Positions 9,472 to 18,706 of a stretch of DNA of 64,000 bases are shown here, piece after piece. The stretch is taken from positions 93,949-157,948 of the forward strand of contig JAFKEE010000021.1 of the NCBI GenBank assembly GCA_017307505.1. Direction: 5' to 3'. Made by a program: the position numbers and the translations under genes. The first letter of the stretch is position 1; the number at the start of each line of letters is the position of its first letter. The DNA is from Acidobacteriota bacterium (GTDB lineage Bacteria; Acidobacteriota; Terriglobia; Bryobacterales; Bryobacteraceae). The notes below the pieces were generated by a model. It was not told where the DNA came from, ran no database searches, and saw only the letters and a list, made by a program, of their open reading frames with translations.

Positions 9472-10213
9472 CGACGAACCGCTGGCGCGCGAGGGCCTCC
9501 GCATGCTGCTGGCGGAGGATCCCGAGATCGCGGAAGTGCTGGAGGCGAAGAACGGACGCGAGGCCGTGGAGATTCTTCGCAGCGCCAAACCGGACCTCGT
9601 CTTTCTCGATGTGCAGATGCCCGAGATGGATGGGTTTGGCGTGATTCAGGAGCTCGGCCCGGAGTCGATGCCCGCCGTGGTCTTCGTCACGGCACACGAT
9701 GTCTATGCCATCCAGGCGTTCGAGATCAATGCCATCGACTACCTGCTGAAACCCGTCACGCGGGAGCGATTCGCGAAGTCGCTGGCCCGCGCCAAGGACC
9801 ATCTCCGCGCCCGGCCCGCGGGAGAGGCCAGCCGCCAGATCCTGTCGCTGCTCGAGACGATTGCGGCGCCCACGCGCACCGTGAAGCGTCTGGCGGTGCG
9901 CACGGCCGGCAAGACCGTCTTCGTGGAAGTCGAGGACATCGACTGGTTCGAAGCGGCCGAGAACTACGTCCAACTCCACGCCGGCCGCGCCGAGCACCTA
10001 CTGCACGTGACCATGAACAACCTGGAGAAGTCTCTGGATCCCGAGCTGTTCCTGCGCATTCACCGCTCCATCATCGTGAACGTAAGGCGAATCAAGGAAC
10101 TGCAGCCCGTGTCGCACGGCGAGTACGTCATCACCCTGGCCAACGGCGTGCGCCTGCAATCGGGCCGTATGTACAGCGACCGGGTGAAGACGCTGGCCGC
10201 GAATCCCTTCTGA
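9446..10213 (+). CDS. LytTR-type response regulator
   Basis: A 255-residue protein. The ATG at 9446 is chosen because GGATGGAG precedes it and the receiver fold begins at once (FTALLVDDEPLAREGL). The phospho-acceptor is Asp55 (LVFLDVQMPEMDG), with the conserved Thr/Ala (FVTAHD) and Lys (LLKPV). The C-terminal LytTR DNA-binding domain spans about residues 150-250 (FVEVEDIDWFEAAENYVQLH...FLRIHRSIIVNVRRI). It is the cognate partner of the overlapping kinase gene. LytTR regulators commonly control neighbouring transporters, so the ABC genes 90 bp downstream are likely targets; that is inference. Confidence 0.92.
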   Translation: MPFTALLVDDEPLAREGLRMLLAEDPEIAEVLEAKNGREAVEILRSAKPDLVFLDVQMPEMDGFGVIQELGPESMPAVVFVTAHDVYAIQAFEINAIDYLLKPVTRERFAKSLARAKDHLRARPAGEASRQILSLLETIAAPTRTVKRLAVRTAGKTVFVEVEDIDWFEAAENYVQLHAGRAEHLLHVTMNNLEKSLDPELFLRIHRSIIVNVRRIKELQPVSHGEYVITLANGVRLQSGRMYSDRVKTLAANPF

Positions 10214-10300
10214 GAGCCGCGGCGGCGGTTCGCCACGCCGCCAGTCCACCTCGTCAAACAGTACTTCTTGTTCCGGGCAGCCTCGGGCAAACTCGGAATC

Positions 10301-11197
10301 GTGCTACAGCAACAGACACTGGCTGAACTGTCGCGGGCCACAAAGCGCTTCGGCGCGGTGACGGCGCTCGATCAACTCGACCTCTCCGTGGGCGCCGGTG
10401 AACTGCTGGCCCTGCTTGGCCCCAACGGAGCCGGCAAGACCACGGCCATTTCCCTGCTGCTCGGGCTGCAGCAGGCCGATGGTGGCACGGCCCGGCTGTT
10501 CGGCAGGCCGCCCCATTCCGTCGACGCCCGGCGCCAGGTGGGCGTCATGATGCAGGAGGCCGCTCTGGCGCCCGAATTGCGCACTCGGGAACAGATCGAG
10601 TTGATCGCCAGCTACTATCCAGCGCCCATGGATGTGGACGAGACCCTGCGCGCAACCGGCACCCTGCCCATCGCCAGGCGGCCCTATTCCGCACTCTCCG
10701 GCGGCCAGAAGCGGCAGGTGCAATTTGCGCTGGCCGTGGTCGGCCGGCCCAGGCTGATCTTCCTGGACGAACCCACCGTGGGCCTGGATCTCCAGGCGCG
10801 CGAAATGGTGTGGGCCACCGTGCGAAAACTGGTCGACAGCGGTTGCTCCATCGTCCTCACCACGCACTATCTCGAAGAGGCGGAAGCCCTGGCCGACCGC
10901 GTGGCCGTGCTCTCCAAAGGCCGCCTGATCGCCTCCGGGTCGCTCAGTGAAATCCGGGCCCTGGTCGTCCGCAAGCGCATCACCTGCCGGACCCGCCTCA
11001 CTCCCAATGAGGTGGCCCGCTGGCCCGACGTGCAAACCGTGAACCTGGATCAGCGCGGTCTCCACATCACCGCCAGCAATACCGAGAATGTCGTGCGGCT
11101 CCTTCTGGACGCCGATCCGGATCTCCAGGATCTGGAGGTACAGCGCGCCGGTCTGGCCGAAGCATTCAGCGAACTGACACGGGAGGACGTGCAATGA
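10301..11197 (+). CDS. ABC transporter ATP-binding protein (ABC-2 export type)
   Basis: About 298 residues from a GTG at 10301; an upstream TTG at 10268 is possible, and neither has a strong ribosome site. Walker A is GPNGAGKTT, the signature is LSGGQKRQ, Walker B is LIFLDEP and the H-loop is LTTHYLEEAEALADR. The C-terminal ~80 residues form the accessory domain typical of drug/lipid/antibiotic-exporter ATPases. It overlaps the permease start by 4 bp (ATGA), so the two form one exporter. The preceding two-component pair is a likely regulator. Confidence 0.9.
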   Translation: MLQQQTLAELSRATKRFGAVTALDQLDLSVGAGELLALLGPNGAGKTTAISLLLGLQQADGGTARLFGRPPHSVDARRQVGVMMQEAALAPELRTREQIELIASYYPAPMDVDETLRATGTLPIARRPYSALSGGQKRQVQFALAVVGRPRLIFLDEPTVGLDLQAREMVWATVRKLVDSGCSIVLTTHYLEEAEALADRVAVLSKGRLIASGSLSEIRALVVRKRITCRTRLTPNEVARWPDVQTVNLDQRGLHITASNTENVVRLLLDADPDLQDLEVQRAGLAEAFSELTREDVQ

Positions 11198-11994
11198 GCT
11201 CAGCCTTGAGCCAATCCGCCGTCAACTTGACGATCCCGGGCGAGTCCATGCCGCCCAATCGCCTGCTGCGCGCCTACGCGATAGAGGCAAAGTACGAGAC
11301 GCTCCGCATGCTGCGCGCGCCGGCCTTCGCCGGACCGTTCCTGCTGCTGCCCGTCATCCTGTACCTGCTGTTTGCCGTGCTCCTCTTCGGACCCGGCATC
11401 GCCAAGGATCCCAGAGGCGCGCTGCTCACATTCATGGGCTTCTCGGTGTTCGGAGTCATGGGACCCGGCCTGTTCGGCTTCGGGATCAGCGTGGCCATGG
11501 AGCGCGAGCAGGGGCTGCTCAAGCTGAAGCGCGCACTGCCCATGCCGGCCGCCGCCTCGCTCGTCGCGAAGCTGCTCATGTCGATGGTCTTCGTGGCCAT
11601 TGTCATGGCCACCATGGCGGCCGCGGCGCCGTTCGGCCACCTGCGGCTGACCGCCGCGCAACTGCTAAGCCTGACGGTTGTCAATGTTCTCGGCGCCCTG
11701 CCCTTCTGCGCGATGGGCTTCCTGGTCGGTTCAATCAGTTCCGGCAAAGCCGCGCCTGCCTTTGTGAACCTCTTCTATCTGCCGATGATCTACCTCTCCG
11801 CGATCCTGCTGCCGCTGCCGAAGTCGCTGCAATGGATCGCGCTGCTCTCGCCCGCCTTCCACCTGGACCAGCTCGGCCTCGCCGCCATAGGCGAAGCCAG
11901 CGTTGGAGCCCCCGCGACTCACGTGCTGGTGCTCGCGGGCGTCACCCTCCTCTTCACCGCGCTGGCGCAGTATCGCCTGTCGCGTGTCGGCTAA
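11194..11994 (+). CDS. ABC-2 type transporter permease
   Basis: A 266-residue membrane protein with about six hydrophobic segments, beginning near residue 40 (FLLLPVILYLLFAVLLFGPGI) and ending near the C-terminus (VLVLAGVTLLFTALAQYRL). The loop GFGISVAMEREQGLLKLKRALPMP, cytoplasmic and close to the coupling helix, is typical of ABC2_membrane proteins. The 4-bp overlap with the ATPase gene indicates translational coupling and a two-subunit exporter. The substrate is unknown. Confidence 0.88.
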   Translation: MSSALSQSAVNLTIPGESMPPNRLLRAYAIEAKYETLRMLRAPAFAGPFLLLPVILYLLFAVLLFGPGIAKDPRGALLTFMGFSVFGVMGPGLFGFGISVAMEREQGLLKLKRALPMPAAASLVAKLLMSMVFVAIVMATMAAAAPFGHLRLTAAQLLSLTVVNVLGALPFCAMGFLVGSISSGKAAPAFVNLFYLPMIYLSAILLPLPKSLQWIALLSPAFHLDQLGLAAIGEASVGAPATHVLVLAGVTLLFTALAQYRLSRVG

Positions 11995-12006
11995 GGATCC
12001 AATCTC

Positions 12007-13218
12007 ATGTCCCCTACCGCATACAAACAGGAAGTCCCTCTGCACCCGCCCGCTCTGGCCACCGCTTACAACAACGCCATCGGCTATCTGCGAGCAGTCC
12101 TCGTGGTGATGGTGGTGGCCCACCATGCCGCTCTCGCCTATCACCCCTACGCGCCGCCCATCAACGCCACGCTGGCAGTGGAACCCCGCTGGTGGCAGGC
12201 CTTCCCGGTGGTGGACCCCCAGCGCTGGAGCGGCGCCCTGCTGCTCGTGGGCTTCAACGACATCTTCTTCATGTCGCTCATGTTCTTCCTCTCCGGTCTC
12301 TTCGTGTGGCCGGGCCTGAAGACCAAGGGCGCCTCAGCGTTCCTGCGCGACCGCGCGCTCAGGCTCGGCCTGCCGTTCGTCGTGGCGGCCGTCATTCTCG
12401 CACCGCTCGCCTACTACCCTTCTTACCTTCAACTAGCCGAGCACTCCGGCTTCTGGAACCAATGGCTCTCCCTGGGCCAGTGGCCCGCCGGCCCGGCCTG
12501 GTTCATCTGGGTCCTGCTCGCCTTTGATGCGATCGCGGCACTCTTGTATGCCTTGCGGCCAGGATGGGGCGAGACCCTTGCAGCCAGGCTGCCCGGCGCC
12601 TCCGGACGGCCGCTGGTGGCCTTCCTGTCGTTGACTGCGATCACCGCGCTGGTGTACATCCCACTCGCAATCGCCTTCAATCCCATGCGCTGGAGCGCCT
12701 TTGGTCCGTTCACATTCCAGACCAGCCGCATCCTACACTACTTCACTTACCTCGTCGCAGGCATCGGGGTGGGCGCACTCGGCCTGGAAAGCGGGCTGCT
12801 CTCCACCAGTGGGAATCTGGCCCGGCGCTGGGGACGCTGGACGGCCGCCGGACTCGTTGCCTTCGTAATCGCGGCCGGACTCACGATTGCCGCCACCACC
12901 AACTTGCAATCGCAAGGCTGGGCCGCCGCCGCACACGCGGGCTTCGTCGTCTCCTGTGCGGCCATCAGCTTCGCGTTCCTGGCCCTGTTCCTGCGATTCG
13001 CCAACCGGCAGTCCAGCCGGATGGACAGCCTGCGGCGCAACTCTTACGGCATCTACCTGTTGCACTATGCCTTCGTAAGCTGGCTGCAATATGCGTTGCT
13101 GCCCACTGGCATGCCGGGCGGCGCCAAGTTTGCCATCTCGTTCCTCGGGGCCGTAGCCCTGAGTTGGATGACGGCGGCAGCGCTCCGCCGCATCCCTGCG
13201 ATCGCCCGTGTTGTCTAG
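12007..13218 (+). CDS. Membrane acyltransferase, acyltransferase-3 family
   Basis: A 403-residue polytopic protein with about ten hydrophobic segments. The early conserved histidine pair (VMVVAHHAALAYH, about residues 36-48) and the arginine-rich loop (FLRDRALRLGLPFVVA) match Acyl_transf_3 (OafA/OpgC-like) proteins, which move acyl groups onto extracytoplasmic glycans, lipids or antibiotics. It starts 12 bp after the ABC permease gene on the same strand, so it is probably co-transcribed with the exporter and could modify the exported molecule or the envelope. The acceptor is unknown. Confidence 0.85.
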   Translation: MSPTAYKQEVPLHPPALATAYNNAIGYLRAVLVVMVVAHHAALAYHPYAPPINATLAVEPRWWQAFPVVDPQRWSGALLLVGFNDIFFMSLMFFLSGLFVWPGLKTKGASAFLRDRALRLGLPFVVAAVILAPLAYYPSYLQLAEHSGFWNQWLSLGQWPAGPAWFIWVLLAFDAIAALLYALRPGWGETLAARLPGASGRPLVAFLSLTAITALVYIPLAIAFNPMRWSAFGPFTFQTSRILHYFTYLVAGIGVGALGLESGLLSTSGNLARRWGRWTAAGLVAFVIAAGLTIAATTNLQSQGWAAAAHAGFVVSCAAISFAFLALFLRFANRQSSRMDSLRRNSYGIYLLHYAFVSWLQYALLPTGMPGGAKFAISFLGAVALSWMTAAALRRIPAIARVV

Positions 13219-13270
13219 AGCCTGCTGCGAACCGCGACTGGTAAGGAGCGGGCCACGGACACACGAAGAC

Positions 13271-15337
13271 TCACTCTTCGATCCGGATCCGCTCCTTGGC
13301 CTTGCTATAGTGCGCCACGGCCGGAGCAAATTCCTTCTCCACTTCCGCCCTGCCGAGCGGTGCACCCAAGGCATTCCTCAACGACTGCAGCCGCAATTCC
13401 CGCGGCGCAATCGCCAGAGCCAGATCCGGCAGATCGAACTCGCTAAGCACACCCGGCACCACACTCATGATGCGATCTTTATGGATCTTCGCGCGGGCCA
13501 GCGTCATGAACGAAGCCATCATTTCTTTCACGGTCACAGAGGCAATTCGCGGCTCCAACGCAGCGGCGTAGATCGCGATCATTCCACCGTCCCGCACACC
13601 CATCACGCCGATATTCGCCGCATCAATCCCCGGCCGCGTCCGCAGCCACTCGTACGCCCGCAATGCCTGGAAGGTCTGGATCCCCGGCAGAGGCCGGCCA
13701 ATCAACATCGCGCGCTGCGCCAGTTGCCAGTCGCCCGAATATCCGCTGGCTCCGGCCGGCGGAGCGCTTTCGCCCCACCCACTCAGATCCACCGCCAGCA
13801 CCGCGGTCTTCTGCGCCACCAGTTGATCGATCTCGCTCGACGACGCTGCCTTGCCGCGCGAGTCCAGCAGAATCACCGCCGGCCGTTTCCCTGCCCCTGT
13901 CGGCTCGATGAGCACCGCCGGCACCTGCAGCCCCGGCTGTGTCTCCAGCAGCAGCTTCGTGACCTTCCGACTCGCCTCGCTGGAAGAAGCCACTTCCGTA
14001 ACGCCCGCCGCACCTCGTCGAGCCGGAACATTCAGCACTTTTGTGAGCGCGGCACGCAGCGCCGCCGGATTCGACCCACGCAGCACCGCTCGCGTCGCAA
14101 ACTGCTGCTCCGCCCTGCGCAGATTGATCGATTGCACCGTCTCTCCGCCCAGCGAAGTCGCCAGTTGTCCTGTCTTCGTCGCATTGAGAGTGGCCTCTTC
14201 TTCGGGCTTGATCTCGGGCTCCGTGCCGTCGTCGTCCCGGCCTTGCAGCCACTTCGTCAGCCAGCGATACGTCGCCTCCCGCCGCGGCTTGCTCCAGCCG
14301 TGCGGATCGTCATATTCGAAATAGCCGGCGTGCACCTCCGCATCCGCCAGGCTGAAGACCTTCTTCGTCTCGGCAAAAGTAGCCCGCCCGCCCGCGATCG
14401 GAAAGAAGTCCTGGATACCCGCCAGCATCGTGACCGGCTTCGGTGCAAAGGCCAACATGAAATCGCCGAAGTCGTACCCGGCACTCAGGAAACCCGGGAA
14501 ATCCTGCTCCGCATCCTGCGGACCAGGCGTCGTCCACAACTGTTCCCAGCCCGTCATGTAGCAGGAGATCACGGAAGCCGCCAGACGAGGCTCCACCACC
14601 GACAGGTACGCGGACTGCGTGCCGCCGCCGGAGTTGCCCGCCACGCCGATCTTCTGCCCGTCGACGTCCGGCCGCGTCAGCAGGTAGTCGAAAGCCCGGA
14701 TCCCGTCCCACGCCTCATACAGCGCAAAGGTCGACCCGGTGAGCAGACACTGCGTACCCGCCATGTCGTGCTGCCGCGTACCAATCGACACGGTCGACTT
14801 GCCCAGCGTCTTGTCGAAGTACTCACTGCGCTCCCCCTGCCCGGGTGGATCAAACGCCAGCACGAGAAACCCGCGTTTCACCAGCCCGATCCACGCGTAT
14901 TGATACGTCGAGATCGCCTTCCCCGAGACGCTGTGACCGGCCGTACCCAGCACCGCCGGATAGGGCGGCTTCGCATTGGTCGGGACATAAACGTTCGCCG
15001 TGACATAGAACCCGGGCAGGCTTTCGAAGATCAGGTGCTCCACACGATATCCGTCTCGCGTGAAGCCCCCGGTGATCTTCGCATTCAGAGGGGTCTTCTC
15101 CGGGAAGCCGCCCATGGCCTTCGTCAACCACGAACGAAACTCCTGCTGGCGCTTCTCCAGGTCCCTGGCATTGCGCAGGCCGGCGATCGTGGCATGACGT
15201 GCGTTCCAGTGGACCGCCGCCTCCCGGGTCAGGTAGTCCGCCAACTCCTTCGACAGCCGGCCGTCTTCGGCCACCTTCAGATCGGCGGCCGCGCAACAGG
15301 CGGCCGCCGCAATCAGCATGGACAAGAGTCGTCGCAA
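13271..15337 (-). CDS. Exported tandem alpha/beta-hydrolase (acetyl-xylan-esterase-like)
   Basis: A 688-residue protein. A TTG at 15337 is chosen because GGGAGA lies just upstream and the resulting N-terminus (MRRLLSMLIAAAACCAAA) is a good signal peptide. The first hydrolase domain (~90-365) has the nucleophile elbow GNSGGG (Ser236) and DDPHGW (His346), with Asp310 as a possible acid. A second alpha/beta domain (~470-650) repeats the architecture (AVDLSGWGESAPP; IGVMGVRDGGMIAIY), but the elbow carries Asp583 instead of Ser. The second half is thus either inactive or uses an aspartate nucleophile. The gene begins 13 bp after the TonB receptor stop on the same strand, so the receptor and esterase form a likely uptake/degradation unit. 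Confidence 0.8.
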   Translation of the reverse strand: MRRLLSMLIAAAACCAAADLKVAEDGRLSKELADYLTREAAVHWNARHATIAGLRNARDLEKRQQEFRSWLTKAMGGFPEKTPLNAKITGGFTRDGYRVEHLIFESLPGFYVTANVYVPTNAKPPYPAVLGTAGHSVSGKAISTYQYAWIGLVKRGFLVLAFDPPGQGERSEYFDKTLGKSTVSIGTRQHDMAGTQCLLTGSTFALYEAWDGIRAFDYLLTRPDVDGQKIGVAGNSGGGTQSAYLSVVEPRLAASVISCYMTGWEQLWTTPGPQDAEQDFPGFLSAGYDFGDFMLAFAPKPVTMLAGIQDFFPIAGGRATFAETKKVFSLADAEVHAGYFEYDDPHGWSKPRREATYRWLTKWLQGRDDDGTEPEIKPEEEATLNATKTGQLATSLGGETVQSINLRRAEQQFATRAVLRGSNPAALRAALTKVLNVPARRGAAGVTEVASSSEASRKVTKLLLETQPGLQVPAVLIEPTGAGKRPAVILLDSRGKAASSSEIDQLVAQKTAVLAVDLSGWGESAPPAGASGYSGDWQLAQRAMLIGRPLPGIQTFQALRAYEWLRTRPGIDAANIGVMGVRDGGMIAIYAAALEPRIASVTVKEMMASFMTLARAKIHKDRIMSVVPGVLSEFDLPDLALAIAPRELRLQSLRNALGAPLGRAEVEKEFAPAVAHYSKAKERIRIEE

Positions 15338-15350
15338 GGGATTCTCCCGA

Positions 15351-18300
15351 TCAGAACTCAAACCGCAAGGCAATCTGAACAATTCTAGGATCACCGGCAC
15401 TCTCGATGCGGCCGAACCGCGTAGCGCTGTTGGCCAGCGCATACGGAGTACTGAAGTTCACATTGTTGAACGCATTGAAGAACTCACCGCGCAACTGCGC
15501 TCGCAGCCGTTCCGTAATCGGGATCGCCTTCACCGCCGACAGATCGAAATTGATCGACTTCGGCCCACGCAGGAAATTACGCGGTGCATTGCCGAACGTG
15601 CCAGCCGCCGCCAGCGTGAACGCCGACGTATTGAAGTAGCGCGCAATCTGCTCGGCCCTCGATCGGCCGCCGGCCAGGTTCGCGTCTCCAATGACATCCG
15701 CATAGTCCTGCCCGATGCTGCTGAGGGCGCGATCCGTTCCGGACCTCACCGTGAACGGGAAACCGCTGCGGAACGTCGCAATGCCCGACGTCTGCCAGCC
15801 GCCCAGCGTGGCCCGGATCACCCGGTGCGCCGTCTTCAGTTCCGGCAAATTCCACACCCACGAGGAGACGAAGCGGTGCGTGTTGTCGAAGTCCGAGACC
15901 GCCCGGCCCGAACGGCGGTCGTACGGAATCGGGATCGACGTGCTCTGGCCCGGGGTCGTATCGTCGCTGAGTTCGTCAATCGACTTCGACCACGTGTAGT
16001 TCGCCTCGATGCTGAACCCCTTCGCCAGCCGCCGCTCCACGGAGAACTGCAGCCCGTGGTAGCTCGAGCTGCTGCCGGAGTCGGCCACGAGAATCGAGTT
16101 GAAGTTGCGATACGGCCGGCGCGCCTGGATGTTGCCCGTCGTAGCGCCCGCCGCGTACCGCGCCCAGTTTGTGTCGTAGTTGTACGAGAGCCGCCGGCCC
16201 ATATTGCCGATATAGCTGGCACGGGCCAGCAGTCCATTAAAGACCTCGTGCTCCACCGTGAAGTTGAACGACTCCTGGTAGCTGGGCTTGAACCCGTTGG
16301 AAAACGCACCGAAGGTCCCCAGAGGAGTGACGAACGACGAATTCGTCGGCGGGTCGAAGGGAGCGAATGAACCTGGGAACGGATTCGGAGTATTCGCATA
16401 CGGGTTGCTGAAGTTCACACCGTTCAGCGTGATCTGGGGGCTGAACGGTGCCGAATTCACAAAGCCGTTATAGAGCACCGTGAACTGGGGATTCCAGAAG
16501 AGCCCGGCGCCGCCGCGCAGCACCGTGCGTCCTCCACCTGGCCGCCAGGCGTAGCCGAAGCGCGGTGCGAACGCCTGTTTGTAGCTGTCGAAGCCGCCCA
16601 TCGGGCAGCTCGGATCGCCCGCGTTCAGATAACCGTTGGGCGCGTTCGGGAAGCGTGTGGACTGAACGCCCGGAGCAAAGCACTGCGTGCGGCCGATCGA
16701 ATCCTGGTAGGGCAGGAACGGTTCCCAGCGCAAGCCCAGGTTGAGCGTCAGATTCGTGGTGACGCGCCAGTCATCCTGCACGAACAATCCGATGCGGTGG
16801 CCGCCCAGATCCTTGTACTCGCCGCCGCCCTGCCAGAACTGGTAGACCTCGCCCAGCATGTAATCCGCCATCGGATCGCCGGAGATCGACCCGTTGAAAT
16901 CGAAGTTGCCCATGGTGCGGAAGTCGTTCGTGATGCTGTTGCTCACATGCAGGTACTCGCCGCCGATCTTCACCTGGTGCGAACCCAGCATCCAGGTCAG
17001 CGTATCCGATACGTGATAGTCGCGATCTTTCTTGTCGTAGTTCCAGCCCGGCCGCGCCAGGAAATAGTTGCTGATGTTGACATACACCGAGGCCGGATCC
17101 TTCACGGCAATTCCAGCCACACCCGCTTTGGCAAAGTCGATGGGCAGCTTCACCGAAGCCCAGTCGTTGAACGTCCGCCGGCTGCGGATGGCGAAGGTTC
17201 CGTTGTTGATGATGTTCGGCGAAATCACCCAGACGTCGCTGAACGTCCAGTGTGAGTAAGGCTGCGTCGACCGGCCGACGTCCGAAGTGAACATCGACGC
17301 CAGATCCCCGGTGTTGCCGGTGAACGGCCGTGTGAACGTCCGCCGGAAGTAGCGGCCCGAGAAGCGGTGCGTGTTCCAGTTGTAGTCGCCTCGCACGGTG
17401 TACTCGTCCTCCACCGGCTTACCCTGATACCCGGTAAAGCGCTCGCCTGTGGGCGTCGCCGGAACGGGAATGTACTTCAGCAGCGACTGCGATACCGGAC
17501 TCAGCCGGCTGACCGGAATCTGATTCCCGGCAAACGGCTGCTTCGTCAGCGGATCGATCACAGACTTCGTCAGGTTTGAGAAGTTGCCGTCCCGCATGGC
17601 CTGCGTCGGCAGGAACTGCCGCGTCAACTGCGGATCCGTCCGCAGCCGCGTCCCCTGGTAACCAAAGAAGAAGAACGCCTTGTTCTTCACGATGGGACCG
17701 CCCAGCGTCCCGCCGAACTGCGAGCGCTTCAGATTGTCGCGCTTCGCGGCAAAGAAGTTGCGCGCGTTGAAGACACCGTTCCTCAGAAACTCGAACGCCG
17801 AGCCGTGGAACTGATTCGTACCCGACTTTGTGATCACACTCACCACCGCGCCCGTCGCATTGCCGAACTCGGCCGTGAAGTTGTTTTTCTGGATGCTGAA
17901 CTCCTGCACCGCATCGGGATTCGGGAACAGGCCGCTGTTGTTGCGGTATGAATCCGTATTCATGCCGCCGTCCAGCATGTAGTAGATGCCATTCCCGCGG
18001 TTGCCATTCACCGAATAGGCGTTGCCTTCGCTCGAAGACGAACTGCGCGGAATGACACCAGCCTGGATCGCCACCAACTGCGTGACATCTCGCCCGTTCA
18101 GCGGCAGGTTCACGATGCGCTGCTGATCCACCATGCCGCGCAGTGAGCCCGTTTGCGTCTCCAGCAGCGGAGCCTGGGCCGTCACCTCCACCGCTTCCGA
18201 CACCGCGCCTACCTGCAGAGTGATGTCCACCGTAACGGTCGTATCCACCGTCAGAGTCAGTCCGGCCCGCGTGAAGGGCTGGAATCCGTTGGCCTTCGTC

Positions 18301-18632
18301 TGCAGCCGGTACTCACCCACCGGCAGCAGCGGCAGCGAATACGTGCCGTCGGTAAGGCTGGTACGGGTCAGTTCGAATCCAGTATTGACATTCACCGCCG
18401 TGACTTCCGCGCCCGGCACCGAAGCGCCCGAGCCATCCTTCACCGTTCCGGCGATCCGGCCGCTCGCCTGGGCGCGCAGATCCCGGACGGAAACAAGGGC
18501 AAGAAGCAGCAGCAGCGCCGGAAAGGCCCGGCGGTCACAGAGACCGTAAAGAAGCGCCACACGTGGATGCATGCCCCAGTGACGGACCGCCGGCCGGGAA
18601 TTCAGGGCCGCGTGCTGAAACTTTTTTGTCAT
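15351..18632 (-). CDS. TonB-dependent receptor, Oar-like (paralogue of the receptor at 20893)
   Basis: Up to 1093 residues. The ATG at 18632 has a modest AGGG upstream. An internal ATG at 18572 gives a shorter N-terminus before the hydrophobic signal (FPALLLLLALVSVRDLRAQ) and is an alternative. A carboxypeptidase-regulatory domain (GRIAGTVKDGSGASVPGAEV) precedes the plug (LPLNGRDVTQLV) and a long barrel ending in ALRFEF. It shares long matching segments with the receptor at 20893 (DFRTMGNFDFNG, LGEVYQFWQGGGEYK, LYNGFVNSAPFSPQ), so the two are diverged duplicates. The tandem hydrolase is downstream, and an ECF sigma gene is divergently oriented 74 bp away. Confidence 0.9.
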   Translation of the reverse strand: MTKKFQHAALNSRPAVRHWGMHPRVALLYGLCDRRAFPALLLLLALVSVRDLRAQASGRIAGTVKDGSGASVPGAEVTAVNVNTGFELTRTSLTDGTYSLPLLPVGEYRLQTKANGFQPFTRAGLTLTVDTTVTVDITLQVGAVSEAVEVTAQAPLLETQTGSLRGMVDQQRIVNLPLNGRDVTQLVAIQAGVIPRSSSSSEGNAYSVNGNRGNGIYYMLDGGMNTDSYRNNSGLFPNPDAVQEFSIQKNNFTAEFGNATGAVVSVITKSGTNQFHGSAFEFLRNGVFNARNFFAAKRDNLKRSQFGGTLGGPIVKNKAFFFFGYQGTRLRTDPQLTRQFLPTQAMRDGNFSNLTKSVIDPLTKQPFAGNQIPVSRLSPVSQSLLKYIPVPATPTGERFTGYQGKPVEDEYTVRGDYNWNTHRFSGRYFRRTFTRPFTGNTGDLASMFTSDVGRSTQPYSHWTFSDVWVISPNIINNGTFAIRSRRTFNDWASVKLPIDFAKAGVAGIAVKDPASVYVNISNYFLARPGWNYDKKDRDYHVSDTLTWMLGSHQVKIGGEYLHVSNSITNDFRTMGNFDFNGSISGDPMADYMLGEVYQFWQGGGEYKDLGGHRIGLFVQDDWRVTTNLTLNLGLRWEPFLPYQDSIGRTQCFAPGVQSTRFPNAPNGYLNAGDPSCPMGGFDSYKQAFAPRFGYAWRPGGGRTVLRGGAGLFWNPQFTVLYNGFVNSAPFSPQITLNGVNFSNPYANTPNPFPGSFAPFDPPTNSSFVTPLGTFGAFSNGFKPSYQESFNFTVEHEVFNGLLARASYIGNMGRRLSYNYDTNWARYAAGATTGNIQARRPYRNFNSILVADSGSSSSYHGLQFSVERRLAKGFSIEANYTWSKSIDELSDDTTPGQSTSIPIPYDRRSGRAVSDFDNTHRFVSSWVWNLPELKTAHRVIRATLGGWQTSGIATFRSGFPFTVRSGTDRALSSIGQDYADVIGDANLAGGRSRAEQIARYFNTSAFTLAAAGTFGNAPRNFLRGPKSINFDLSAVKAIPITERLRAQLRGEFFNAFNNVNFSTPYALANSATRFGRIESAGDPRIVQIALRFEF

Positions 18633-18673
18633 GCGACCCTGAATTGAGCCGCCCTGATTCGTCAGTAGGTAGA

Positions 18674-18689
18674 CAGTCCACCGGGACTG
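18674..18689. promoter_or_regulatory. Inverted repeat in the divergent sigma/TonB promoter region
   Basis: CAGTCC-ACCG-GGACTG sits in the 74-bp gap between the divergent TonB receptor and sigma-factor genes. It may be a binding site controlling either gene, or a leader hairpin. GAGGT at 18696-18700 is the ribosome site for the sigma TTG start. Confidence 0.35.
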
Positions 18690-18706
18690 GGTTTTGAGGT
18701 CGAATC

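Noticed and set aside
13208-15388. A 726-codon open frame on the plus strand
   Set aside because: It is antisense to the tandem hydrolase, is extremely Arg/His/Gln-rich and has no fold-like pattern. The minus-strand reading has clear hydrolase motifs.
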